Shown here in pieces: positions 55,256-63,948 of a stretch of DNA of 64,000 bases. Origin of the DNA: JBCCTX01 sp964468435 (lineage in GTDB: Bacteria; Bacteroidota; Bacteroidia; J057); contig CAYXVE010000011.1 of assembly GCA_964468435.1 (NCBI GenBank), positions 47,742 to 111,741 of the forward strand, written 5' to 3'. The notes beneath the pieces are model-generated. The model made no database searches. It was not told where the DNA came from and was given only the letters and a program-made list of their open reading frames with translations. Within the stretch, counting starts at the first letter, position 1. Every line of letters starts with the position of its first letter. A program made the translations under genes and the position numbers.

Positions 55256-55987
55256 ATGAAAAGTTATAACTGGAATAAAAACTGGTGGAGATGGATTCTA
55301 GCATGTGCAGGAGGAGAAATTATCGGTATTGGATTAGCAGCAACCTTGGCTGGTTCTATGTTTCATCTGGTCGGAGAACCTGTTAGCATCAGCCAGAAGA
55401 TTCTTGTGATCACGACTATGCTCATAGCAGGGGTACTAGAAGGTAGCATCCTGGGATTGTTTCAATGGAATGTCCTGAGAAGGGTATTTGAGGATATACC
55501 ACGCTGGAGATGGGTATTTGCTACTGTACTAGCTGCTGTAACGGGTTGGCTGATCGGCTCGCTTCCATCTGTAGTATTTGCAGGCTATGCATCCGAAGCT
55601 TCTCTTTCCGAATCTAGCTCTCCGTGGATAAACATCCTTGTGGGAATCGGGGCAGGTATCCTGCTAGGAACTATCATGGGAATGTTTCAGCAAAATGTCC
55701 TCAAAGATTATGCTGTAAAGACAGAAAACTGGATACTGGCTAGTGCTCTGGGATGGGGAGCAGGGATTGTATGGATATTTATCGCGGCTTCGATTCCTAC
55801 TGAATCTACCTCTGTCTTCATCATAGCCTTGCTGGGAATTGCCGGAGGATTACTGGCGGGTTTCTTTATGGGAGCGATTACCGGATATTTTCTCATGAGA
55901 CTTGTGTATCTCCAGCCCACAGATAACGAAGCTGAAACAGACTCAGCATCTTCGACTAATCCATCCTATGCCTCTGGAAATCGATAG
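55256..55987 (+). CDS. Polytopic membrane protein with an internal duplication
   Basis: I start at the ATG at 55256 (MKSYNWNKNWWRW); ATGs at 55226 and a frame from 55187 are possible. The 243-residue product has six or seven membrane helices. Two halves are related: LEGSILGLFQWNVLRR and LGTIMGMFQQNVLKDY, each before a Trp-rich WRWVFAT/NWILASALGWG block. The tail is polar. I recognise no function. Confidence 0.75.
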   Translation: MKSYNWNKNWWRWILACAGGEIIGIGLAATLAGSMFHLVGEPVSISQKILVITTMLIAGVLEGSILGLFQWNVLRRVFEDIPRWRWVFATVLAAVTGWLIGSLPSVVFAGYASEASLSESSSPWINILVGIGAGILLGTIMGMFQQNVLKDYAVKTENWILASALGWGAGIVWIFIAASIPTESTSVFIIALLGIAGGLLAGFFMGAITGYFLMRLVYLQPTDNEAETDSASSTNPSYASGNR

Positions 55988-56330
55988 TTCGTCTCAAAAT
56001 TCGCCTAGCTCGCTCAAAAAGCCATCACCCTGCCTTACCTGATTTTTTGTGGGACAGGTACCGTGTTAATTGTATCTGCTGAGACCTCGATGCGCTAGTT
56101 TAATGGATATCTCAAAGAGTTGATGGAGCTACCTGAAATTTGGGTAATCCTGGGTGTTACCCTGCTAATGGGGCTCATCCCTTTTTGGGGTTGATATTTA
56201 GTGTGGGATTTTTGGTGGTGAAAATTGTGGCGATAGGTAGTTGACAGTAGTGATTACTATTGCACTACTTTATTTAAGCAGTATTTATTTCATATCCCCC
56301 AATGAGTTAGCTACAGATCATGATCTGTTC
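55988..56330. other. Intergenic region with a possible frameshifted membrane-peptide remnant
   Basis: No gene assigned. On the plus strand a short frame near 56120-56195 reads ELPEIWVILGVTLLMGLIPFWG and stops; one base over, at the T-run, the next frame continues LIFSVGFLVVKIVAIGS. Together they look like a short two-helix membrane protein broken by a one-base slip, or chance. Confidence 0.3.
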
Positions 56331-57038
56331 CTAGGACAATTCTGCATCGTGGCTAATAATCTTTCCATCGAGCATCTCGATAACGCGATCAGTCCTGCGG
56401 GCAAAATCGAGGTCGTGTGTTACGACCAGTAGTGCCTGACCGCGCTCATTAGCCAGGTTTTTGAATATTTCAAATACATTGTCGGAATTTTTGGAATCGA
56501 GATTTCCGGTAGGTTCGTCGCCCATGATGATCATAGGATCGTTGATCAGGGCACGAGCAATAGCTACACGCTGCTTCTGACCGCCCGACAGGCGGTTGGC
56601 GCGCTTAAGTGCCTGATCTTCGATATACAATAGCTTGAGCTTGTCATAGGCACGGGATTCGATCTCACCGCGATCATATTTCCCAAGCTTCATAGCGGGT
56701 AGCATCACATTTTCCAACACAGTAAATTCCGGCAGCAAATAGTGAAACTGAAAAACAAAACCGATTTTTTCATTTCTGACTTTTGCTAATTCAACGGCTG
56801 AACGGTCTGTCAACAATTCACCATCCAGATACAGATCTCCTTGATAATCCGTATCCATCGTAGAGAGGATGTACAGCAAGGTCGATTTTCCACAACCCGA
56901 TTTTCCCATGACAGATACAAATTCGCCAGGCTTAACCGAAAAGGTGATGTCCTTCAACACGTGAAACGCTACTGGATCATAAAAGTATTTGTTGATCTGA
57001 TGTGTATGTAAGACATTTTCTTCTGGATAGAGGATCAT
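56331..57038 (-). CDS. ABC transporter ATPase, LolD/DevA-like
   Basis: 235 residues. Walker A is GKSGCGKST, the Q-loop GFVFQFHYLLPEFTVLENVMLP, signature LSGGQKQRVAIARAL, Walker B IIMGDEPTGNLD, switch His VVTHD. The LPEFTVLENV block is characteristic of the MacB/LolD/DevA group. It is the last gene of a five-gene operon and powers the FtsX-type permease encoded just upstream (11 nt). Confidence 0.93.
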   Translation of the reverse strand: MILYPEENVLHTHQINKYFYDPVAFHVLKDITFSVKPGEFVSVMGKSGCGKSTLLYILSTMDTDYQGDLYLDGELLTDRSAVELAKVRNEKIGFVFQFHYLLPEFTVLENVMLPAMKLGKYDRGEIESRAYDKLKLLYIEDQALKRANRLSGGQKQRVAIARALINDPMIIMGDEPTGNLDSKNSDNVFEIFKNLANERGQALLVVTHDLDFARRTDRVIEMLDGKIISHDAELS

Positions 57039-57049
57039 AGACTGGATAA

Positions 57050-58309
57050 TTATTTTCCACGGATGATTTCCACAGGATCGATCACACTAGCTTTATTAGC
57101 AGGGAGATAACCTGCAAAAAAAGTTGTCAGTAAGGCAAATACAATACCAATGATATAAAATTGGGGGTCAAAGTTGACTGGCATTGTCTTGAGACTGGGA
57201 AGTGCATCTGTTTCAAAAGGAATATGGGAAATACCCACTGATATAAAATATCCTATTAATAATCCCAGCAGCCCTCCGGTAATGCCAATGATCAGCGCCT
57301 GACTGATGAATATTCGCCTTACATCTTTTCCTGAAAATCCTGTAGCCTTCAAGATCGCAATATCATCCATTTTCTCATAGATAAACATGTTGAGAATATT
57401 GTAGATCCCAAATCCTGCAACAATCAGCAGAGTAATCGAAACAGCATAGGTAATCGTATTGCGAATATCATAGCTAAACTTTATCTGAGCATTGGCAGTA
57501 TCATAATCGATGGTATCGATTTCGAAACGCTTTTCATATTCCTCAGCCAAGGCACGAGCCATATCCAGGTTTTCTACTTTGAGATTGATATCGGTAATGT
57601 AGTCTGAGTTTTGCTCCAAGATCTTCTGAACCGTATTGAGGGAAGTGTAGCTTTGTACATCGTCGATCTGAGCAATACCTGTCTGATAGATCCCTACGAC
57701 GATCAGCTGAAACTGAACACCTTTAGAGGTGACAATATTTACGCGATCGTCGATCCCTACAGCCAGGTTATTGGCTAAGCCTATTCCCACAATGATACCA
57801 TTGTTGACCGTCAGGAGATCCAACAGATCACCTTCGATCATATTTTTACTCAAGTCAAACAGTTTATCTTCTTCTTCAATGTCAACGCCTACTATGGTAC
57901 CATTAATATCACTGGCACCAAACTGATAAAAGACCTGAGTAGTCACTCTTGGCGCTACTCCCATGACACGATCATCTTCCTGGAGGATATTGATGATTTG
58001 CAAACTGTTTCGTATCTGTTTTTTTACATCTTTGGGTTTGACGTGGTGTACGACATTAAACGCTCCCCGGTATGCAGGTGCCTTGTCAATAACCATTTCC
58101 CGCTTTGTCTTGATATCATTGTACAACCTGATATGCGGTGTGTTGCTCAGCATAAGGTCGTCGAGCATTTTATTGACCCCAGTCATGAAACTTACCATGC
58201 TGATAAACATCCCTATTCCAAAAGTTACCCCCAGAGCCGCGATCAGTGTCTGTTTGATCTTGGCTAAGAGGTGTTTTCTGGCAATCATTAATACGACTAG
58301 AAGTTGCAT
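57050..58309 (-). CDS. FtsX/DevC-type ABC permease
   Basis: 419 residues: an N-terminal helix (TLIAALGVTFGIGMFISMVSF), a large periplasmic MacB-like domain (about 45-265), then three C-terminal helices in the FtsX domain (AVSITLLIVAGFGIYNILNMFI, QALIIGITGGLLGLLIGYF, FALLTTFFAGYLPA). MacB-type mechanotransmission transporters and DevC of cyanobacteria share this four-helix plan. Its partners are the ATPase downstream and the membrane-fusion protein upstream. Confidence 0.92.
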   Translation of the reverse strand: MQLLVVLMIARKHLLAKIKQTLIAALGVTFGIGMFISMVSFMTGVNKMLDDLMLSNTPHIRLYNDIKTKREMVIDKAPAYRGAFNVVHHVKPKDVKKQIRNSLQIINILQEDDRVMGVAPRVTTQVFYQFGASDINGTIVGVDIEEEDKLFDLSKNMIEGDLLDLLTVNNGIIVGIGLANNLAVGIDDRVNIVTSKGVQFQLIVVGIYQTGIAQIDDVQSYTSLNTVQKILEQNSDYITDINLKVENLDMARALAEEYEKRFEIDTIDYDTANAQIKFSYDIRNTITYAVSITLLIVAGFGIYNILNMFIYEKMDDIAILKATGFSGKDVRRIFISQALIIGITGGLLGLLIGYFISVGISHIPFETDALPSLKTMPVNFDPQFYIIGIVFALLTTFFAGYLPANKASVIDPVEIIRGK

Positions 58310-58319
58310 GGGGTAAGGA

Positions 58320-59423
58320 TTAGGGTTTGACTAGTACGGTAGTAGTATCAATATCACCCTGAATTTCAACATATTCTAGATTGTTGACACCTACAGTTAC
58401 GGATATTTTTTCTCCTGATTGATCAAGCACATACTCATTATCTACCAAATATACCTTGGGAATGGCAAGTGCTTTTTCCTTATCTCTTACGATGATATTG
58501 GCCTCCAGAGAAAGAGCAGGATACAATACTGCTGGACGTTCTTTGAGCTCTGCTTCTACTAAAAATGTCTGGGTACGTTTATCGAGCAGGGGATAAATCT
58601 TTGATATATAGGCTTCAAACACAGCATCTCCGTAAGTGTCTAAGGTTACCAGTACCTTGTTGTTACGCCGTATTCTACCTATATCCAGCTCATCTACCTG
58701 TAATTCGAGCAGAAACTGATCTGCATCACCGATCACGGCCAGGGGTTCCTGCTGCATGACCAGTTCCCCTTCTTCTTTATTGATAGCATACACTTTACCA
58801 TCGATCTTACTATTGATTGAGAAGTCGCCACGATTATTTACCTGCATACGGTAAGTATTTTCGGCTCGTTCTAGTTCGTTTTTGAGCTGACTACGGGTTG
58901 AAGCGAGTCTTTCCCGGGCCGAAAAATAGCTATTTCGCGAAGTCTTCAGAATCAGTTGAAACTGCTCAACTTCAGCCAGTGTCCCAATTTCTTCTTCCCA
59001 CAAACGTTTTTTACGATAATAATTGAGAGAGTCTTTGACATATTTCTGATACGCTGATTCTACATTCAGTACGATCTCTTGTAATATGGGTGATCCTGGT
59101 CCATAATTCTGACGAGCCAGTTCGAGGTTCAGTCTGGCATTTGCTGTGGACAATTCTGTATTTTCGCTCTGTATGCGAAAAAGTGTCTGCCCACGTGTTA
59201 CACGATCTCCTTCCTCCACATATATGTGTTCCAGTATTCCAGATACGGTAGAATATACCTGATACTGGTTTTTGGCTTTCATACTGCCGGAAGCGTATAC
59301 GGATTCTGTCAGATACATATAGCGGGGCTGAGTAGTTTCACCTTCTGACGTACAAGATATTAATATCAAGATGGTACTCACATTCAGGATACAACGCACA
59401 AATAATGATGGGTTGATATACAT
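58320..59423 (-). CDS. HlyD-type membrane fusion lipoprotein
   Basis: 367 residues with a lipoprotein signal (VSTILILISCTS), lipoyl-like halves (YSTVSGILEHIYVEEGDRVTRGQTLFRI and INSKIDGKVYAINKEEGELV), a coiled-coil hairpin (about 110-200) and beta-barrel domains (ALAIPKVYLVDNEYVL). It bridges the inner-membrane permease to an outer-membrane factor. The order MFP-permease-ATPase is that of DevB-DevC-DevA. No TolC-like gene is in the operon. Confidence 0.92.
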   Translation of the reverse strand: MYINPSLFVRCILNVSTILILISCTSEGETTQPRYMYLTESVYASGSMKAKNQYQVYSTVSGILEHIYVEEGDRVTRGQTLFRIQSENTELSTANARLNLELARQNYGPGSPILQEIVLNVESAYQKYVKDSLNYYRKKRLWEEEIGTLAEVEQFQLILKTSRNSYFSARERLASTRSQLKNELERAENTYRMQVNNRGDFSINSKIDGKVYAINKEEGELVMQQEPLAVIGDADQFLLELQVDELDIGRIRRNNKVLVTLDTYGDAVFEAYISKIYPLLDKRTQTFLVEAELKERPAVLYPALSLEANIIVRDKEKALAIPKVYLVDNEYVLDQSGEKISVTVGVNNLEYVEIQGDIDTTTVLVKP

Positions 59424-59440
59424 GTATGAATTTACTTATC

Positions 59441-59722
59441 CTAGCTGGTTAATTTAACTGTTACGCTCAAAGCCTTTAAACCATATACGCCCTGCAGGGT
59501 GTTCTGTTCCAGATTTTCGATTTGACCTTCAATATATTGTTCTTCAATCAGGTCATGCAGATGGCGCATGTACTTTTCGCTGTCGACTTCGCCTTTCCAG
59601 TATTCGATCAGTGGTCCAACAGATGCCTTTACCTGGTAGGGAAAATGCTCAATTCTGAACAGCTCAGAGACGTCCTTTATAAGCTGAAATTTACGGGTAA
59701 TATTTGGATCAGCTGTTTTCAC
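59441..59722 (-). CDS. Small soluble protein of unknown function, exporter operon
   Basis: 93 residues from a GTG at 59722 that shares a base with the TAG of the preceding frame (TAGTG). Contains FQLIKDVSELFRIEHFPYQVKASVGPLIEYWKGEVDSEKYMRHLHDLIEEQ, helical and acidic, no signal peptide. I recognise no family. Tight linkage to the membrane-fusion gene (18 nt) suggests a cytoplasmic accessory or substrate-handling protein of the exporter. Confidence 0.65.
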   Translation of the reverse strand: MKTADPNITRKFQLIKDVSELFRIEHFPYQVKASVGPLIEYWKGEVDSEKYMRHLHDLIEEQYIEGQIENLEQNTLQGVYGLKALSVTVKLTS

Positions 59723-59946
59723 TATACATTTTTACCTTGCTGCAATCCACAGATGAATTCACCTTTGACAAGCTGAAAATCACTGTAGTTAGTAGTGATA
59801 TTTTCCTGAATGGCTGCAGGAAGATCACTGGCTTTAAAATAGGTGAGAGCTACTATCCCCCTTTCCATTATTACTGTATCGGGCTCTGGTCCGCTGGCCA
59901 TCTGGATTAAATTTAGTGGAATTCCTGGTTTTAGTTGAATCCTCAA
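59722..59946 (-). CDS. Small protein of unknown function, first gene of exporter operon
   Basis: 74 residues from a TTG at 59946; the first ATG in frame is at 59901, leaving 59 residues starting MASGPEPD. It reads GIVALTYFKASDLPAAIQENI and FQLVKGEFICGLQQGK and has no signal peptide. No family recognised. The stop overlaps the GTG of the next small gene, which argues that the pair is real and translationally coupled. Confidence 0.55.
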   Translation of the reverse strand: MRIQLKPGIPLNLIQMASGPEPDTVIMERGIVALTYFKASDLPAAIQENITTNYSDFQLVKGEFICGLQQGKNV

Positions 59947-60034
59947 TCACTTATGTAAGATTATTGTGTATATCGTTATGGCTTATAAACCCCAAAATTT
60001 CTAAAAGCACTGGAGGCAACCCTATAACTTCTTC

Positions 60035-60067
60035 AAAAAAAAGGAAGTCAATAGAAATTGACTTCCT
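60035..60067 (-). terminator. Terminator of the FKBP gene
   Basis: On the minus strand AGGAAGTCAAT and ATTGACTTCCT form a perfect 11-bp stem around a 4-nt loop, followed by eight T residues including those of the stem end. It lies about 40 nt after the FKBP stop codon. Confidence 0.9.
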
Positions 60068-60105
60068 CCTGTGATAAAAAATGATGTCTTAAAGTATACT
60101 GTTTC

Positions 60106-60534
60106 CTACGATATTTCGACCAGTTTGATATCGAACATAAGGTCTTCACCTGCCAATGGATGATTGGCATCTACAGTAATGTTTTGATCATCGACTTTGA
60201 CAACTCTAACACTTAATTTTTGTCCGTCAGGTTGTTGTGCTACCAGTTCCTGCCCCAGTTCAGGTTTCAGGTCATCAGGAAGATGTGTTCTGGAAACTTC
60301 CTGAATAAGATCTTCTCTCACAGGTCCATAGGCTTCCTGAAAACCGATTGTAAAAGATTTTTCTTCTTCTATCTCCATACCTACTATGGCTTCCTCGAAT
60401 CCTTTGATCACCTGACCAGCCCCAACCTGGAAGGAGAGTGGTTCACGATTGGCCGACGAGTCAAATACCTGCCCATCCGATAGTTTTCCAGTATAGTGGA
60501 CTTTAACGACGTCGTTTAATTTAACTTGAGACAT
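60106..60534 (-). CDS. FKBP-type peptidyl-prolyl isomerase, SlyD-like
   Basis: 142 residues from the ATG at 60534 (MSQVKLNDVVKVHYTG). The FKBP half-domains DGQVFDSSANREPLSFQVGAGQVIKGFEEAIVGM flank an inserted flap (EAYGPVREDLIQEVSRTHLP), as in SlyD, and NHPLAGEDLMFDIKLVEI closes the fold. The His-rich metal-binding tail of Escherichia coli SlyD is absent. It is a cytoplasmic proline isomerase and chaperone. Confidence 0.93.
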   Translation of the reverse strand: MSQVKLNDVVKVHYTGKLSDGQVFDSSANREPLSFQVGAGQVIKGFEEAIVGMEIEEEKSFTIGFQEAYGPVREDLIQEVSRTHLPDDLKPELGQELVAQQPDGQKLSVRVVKVDDQNITVDANHPLAGEDLMFDIKLVEIS

Positions 60535-60734
60535 AACAAAAATTGGAATTTTAATGAAAAAAACAGAATACATTATTGTATTCTATACATAAGAAACATG
60601 CAAAACACCGCAGAAACTTATGGAGGGATAAGCAACGTGAAATGAATTACAATTACTAATGATAAGCTAAATAACTTTGCGGTTACAATCAAATTATGCA
60701 TTTGATTGTAGCTAGTGCATTATACATGATTACG

Positions 60735-60757
60735 AAACAACATTCACAATGTTGCTT
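60735..60757 (-). terminator. Possible terminator after the FAD-oxidoreductase gene
   Basis: On the minus strand AAGCAACATT and AATGTTGTTT form a 10-pair stem with one G-U around GTG. The U-run is short (TTTC), so the assignment is weak. Confidence 0.4.
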
Positions 60758-60758
60758 C

Positions 60759-62669
60759 TCAGGACCCTGGAATATTACTATTGACATCCTCAAAGGGTTG
60801 ATATATAGCATCCAGTAGCCATGCAAGTTCCTTTCTTGATAGTGGCCGATCCAGGTCCAGTTCATCTTCGTTGTTCTTCAATTTTTTAAGCCATCCCTTG
60901 TCCTCAAAAAATGCCAATGCATCATTCATGAATGCAGATAAGGGGACTTCCTCTTTTATACTACGCTGTCCCAGAGACTGCCCCTGCCAAAGCTGGTACA
61001 ACAATCTGATTCCTTCACCAACCTGAATACAGGAATTTGTCGTTTTAGCATTTAAAAACGACGGTTTGACTAGGTTGCTGGACAGAGATGCTCTACCGAC
61101 GGCTTCGAGCAGGACCTCTGTAGTAGCGCAGCTATCCGGATAAAACCACGTCTGGTTGGCCCACTGGTAAGGTACTCCATGTCCTCTGATCCAGCCTGCT
61201 ACACCTACCCTTTGGACAGACTGAAATAAGCTATCATCGGGTGTGATATCCAGGAAAGGCATCAACCAGCAGTGGGCGTCCAATAAATGTTGCTGGAGTG
61301 CTTTGACGGACAACGCTGCGGGTTCTACACCCTGGCTGACACACATAGCTGCCGCTGCTCCTGCAGCCTGACCGATGAGAATCACTACTGGTTGTAGCCG
61401 CGATGCACCATTGACCATATGGGTTACTGAGATGCTTTTCTCAGCGACGATCAGCCCATCAAGACCTTCTGGTACCAGGCAGTTGTAGGGTATAGAAAAT
61501 GAGGGAATAGGCGGGTAGGTTTCTTCAGGAGCATGGGGATTGCGCTGGTGATGATGATCTAATGGATAATCTCCCACTGCGATAGCCTGCCGGTACAAAG
61601 GCCTTGAAGCATCGGCGTATGGATCGATCAGATCCTCCACCTTAAGTTGTGTGAGCCCCTGTATCCTGCGAGCTTCACGGTGATAAGGGATAAATGGCAA
61701 TTTATCATCTGTAGGAAATTCATCGTCCGCCAATCCCAGATGAGGGTATCCGGCTTCTGTCTGCAGAAAATACACCAGGCCCAAGGTAATCTCTTTTGCT
61801 CTTTGGTAGGCTTTAACTCTTTCTCGTTCAACGAGTTTTGTGGCATCTACATAATAATCATTTCCATTGTGCGGCCAATTGATCATGTATTTACCATTGG
61901 GCAATTCTGCATAATCCAGCACCTGATCACAATCCATGACTATTGTATCTGCGTCGCATACCGTCTCACAAATACAGTGATATAGCTCAGGCTGGTAATT
62001 AGCAGGTTTCTCGATTGTCATATCTGCACCTTTACCATAATCTTTGAGTATGGCAGCATAGGTAATATCCTGTACATTGGTGTCATGTGGATTTTCAGGA
62101 GTATCTACACCTGTGTAATAAATGGCATCTGCCATTTCAAATATATCTCCCAGTTCAGTCGCTTCTACTGTGATTTTGGCATTGACCCTCAATCGGTCTC
62201 CTCCCTGATTTTGAAAAATGGCACCTTTAATGCTATTATCTTCCTTCATAATCTTGAGGAGTTTGTATCCATGGTAACGTTTGAGAGAAGCTTGTTCATC
62301 CGCCAACGTGTTCCATATCTCATTTCCCACATGGGGTTCAAACAAGGTATTGCTTACCCATCCAGTTGAAACGGCTTCTGGTCCTCCATAGTGATCATAC
62401 AGATGTTGACGAAACTCTCCCCATAGGCCTGAGGGAAGCTGGTGGTTGCCATCGGTAGCGCTCACACCTGCCGCAGTAAGCATGCCGCCGAGCCAGGGGG
62501 TAGGCTCAACGAGTATAACATCTACTCCATCCCTTGCAGCCTGAATAGCTGCAGCAGTACCACTGACACTTCCCCCTACAATGAGTACATCTGTGGAAAT
62601 ATCAGCAACCCTGCTACAGGAAAGTATAATGGAAACTGTTAGGCTAAAAAGAATACAATAACGAAGCAT
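60759..62669 (-). CDS. Lipoprotein FAD-dependent oxidoreductase (FAD_oxidored family)
   Basis: 636 residues. A lipoprotein signal (LFSLTVSIILSCS) leads straight into the dinucleotide motif DVLIVGGSVSGTAAAIQAARDGVDVILVEPTPWLGGM, followed by VEATELGDIFEMADA and, near residue 400, VAEKSISVTHMVNGASRLQPVVILIGQAAGAAAAM. This is the FAD-dependent oxidoreductase family common in Bacteroidota and Planctomycetota polysaccharide loci. An FAD-binding enzyme exported by a Sec-type lipoprotein signal must acquire FAD outside the cytoplasm. The substrate is unknown. Confidence 0.88.
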   Translation of the reverse strand: MLRYCILFSLTVSIILSCSRVADISTDVLIVGGSVSGTAAAIQAARDGVDVILVEPTPWLGGMLTAAGVSATDGNHQLPSGLWGEFRQHLYDHYGGPEAVSTGWVSNTLFEPHVGNEIWNTLADEQASLKRYHGYKLLKIMKEDNSIKGAIFQNQGGDRLRVNAKITVEATELGDIFEMADAIYYTGVDTPENPHDTNVQDITYAAILKDYGKGADMTIEKPANYQPELYHCICETVCDADTIVMDCDQVLDYAELPNGKYMINWPHNGNDYYVDATKLVERERVKAYQRAKEITLGLVYFLQTEAGYPHLGLADDEFPTDDKLPFIPYHREARRIQGLTQLKVEDLIDPYADASRPLYRQAIAVGDYPLDHHHQRNPHAPEETYPPIPSFSIPYNCLVPEGLDGLIVAEKSISVTHMVNGASRLQPVVILIGQAAGAAAAMCVSQGVEPAALSVKALQQHLLDAHCWLMPFLDITPDDSLFQSVQRVGVAGWIRGHGVPYQWANQTWFYPDSCATTEVLLEAVGRASLSSNLVKPSFLNAKTTNSCIQVGEGIRLLYQLWQGQSLGQRSIKEEVPLSAFMNDALAFFEDKGWLKKLKNNEDELDLDRPLSRKELAWLLDAIYQPFEDVNSNIPGS

Positions 62670-62699
62670 AGGGAAATCTTTATGTCCCTAAGATAGTAT

Positions 62700-63647
62700 T
62701 TATTGTATTTCAAAGTAATCACTTCCAATTTCTTTTCCCCGGCAATAGATCACAACACGCTGTCTTCCTTTCTGGAATGATTCTCCATCCAGTTTGATCG
62801 ACATACATACGTCTTTGCTATCTCCTTCCAGCCTTACAGTTGTGTTGGTGGTATACAACCGGTTTTCGCTACCATCATCTCCCATAGCACGACTACCAGA
62901 GGAAGCAGTAGTTGCCAGACTTCCATCCGGATGTTTATACTCCATGTAAATGTCGTAATTGTCTACCGGAACATTTAAGGCGAGACCTCCCAGAAGATCG
63001 AAACATACCATTAACTCTACTAATTCACTGGCTTTAGGATTTACGATAGCCTGACGGCCACCTGAGGTCACATTGAAGTATTTGAAGGAAACTGCCTTGG
63101 GTACACCGGCTGCATTATTGGGGGGTTCAGGTACATCCGGAACGATGTTAGCAGCTTCAAGCTGTCGGCGCAGTGTCTCGTTTTCGCTTCTGAGAACAAC
63201 AGTACTTTTACGAATACTGTCTATAATATTTTCTCTATCCTGTACCTGCGCCGTGAGAAATTGTACTTCCTCAGAACTAAACTGTAACAGTTCCTGCTCC
63301 AGTTGATCTACTTTCTCTTCGAGTGTTTCGATGACTTTTTGGTCTACAAAGCCCTGCCTTTTCAGTTCTTTGATGCGCTCTTTTAGGTTAGTAACCTCAG
63401 CAATTTTTTCCTTAAGCATGGTCTCACGCACCTGAATTTGCTCTTCACGGTCTTCAGAGAGAACCTCAAGCTCAAGCATTTCTTCCATAGCCTTATCTAA
63501 TTCCTTGGTGATTTCGGCTACTTTTTCCTGTGCTTCGATCCTCTCATTGGCAACCTTTTTGTTCTGCAAATACAAAAATGCAATAACTCCCGCAAATATG
63601 GCTACAGCCACAATAATTACAGTCCGGATTCCTTTTCCTTCAAACAT
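62700..63647 (-). CDS. Membrane-anchored coiled-coil protein with a C-terminal beta domain
   Basis: 315 residues: N-terminal helix (TVIIVAVAIFAGVIAFLYL), a coiled coil of about 130 residues (about 30-165, with LEEKVDQLEQELLQF), a Pro-rich linker, and a 130-residue beta domain (ASELVELMVCFDLLGGLALNVPVDNYDIYMEY, STTVRLEGDSKDVCMSIKLDG, QRVVIYCRGKEIG). The plan, anchor plus stalk plus binding head, suggests an envelope spacer or scaffold. No known family is recognised. It lies 30 nt upstream of the FAD-oxidoreductase gene and may be co-transcribed. Confidence 0.82.
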   Translation of the reverse strand: MFEGKGIRTVIIVAVAIFAGVIAFLYLQNKKVANERIEAQEKVAEITKELDKAMEEMLELEVLSEDREEQIQVRETMLKEKIAEVTNLKERIKELKRQGFVDQKVIETLEEKVDQLEQELLQFSSEEVQFLTAQVQDRENIIDSIRKSTVVLRSENETLRRQLEAANIVPDVPEPPNNAAGVPKAVSFKYFNVTSGGRQAIVNPKASELVELMVCFDLLGGLALNVPVDNYDIYMEYKHPDGSLATTASSGSRAMGDDGSENRLYTTNTTVRLEGDSKDVCMSIKLDGESFQKGRQRVVIYCRGKEIGSDYFEIQ

Positions 63648-63774
63648 GAATGTTGTAGAGATTTAGACAAAAAGCCAAGTAATTGATTCTAAACGCAATT
63701 GAACACAAAAATATCTTAAAAAACAGAAAAATACCTGTAAGATTTCCCAAAAAAACATCTCCATATGTAAGAAA

Positions 63775-63948
63775 TTACTGTTTTTGATGCATTCTATCTC
63801 TCAGTATTTCAAGCGCTCTATCAAAACAACGCCTTAGCTGAAGAAGACAACCCTCATTTTCATGATTATTAGACAGATTTAGCCTAAATATTTGCTGATC
63901 AGCAGCAAAAACGGTAGTTAATTCTTTTTTGGTATATATCCAATCCAT
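63775..63948 (-). CDS. Probable small protein of unknown function (57 residues)
   Basis: An ATG at 63948 opens a frame to a TAA at 63777-63775. The product starts MDWIYTKKELTTVFAADQQIF and ends in a charged helix (LLQLRRCFDRALEILRDRMHQ). Codon use looks like the neighbouring genes, and the final helix is amphipathic. No family recognised. Confidence 0.45.
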   Translation of the reverse strand: MDWIYTKKELTTVFAADQQIFRLNLSNNHENEGCLLQLRRCFDRALEILRDRMHQKQ

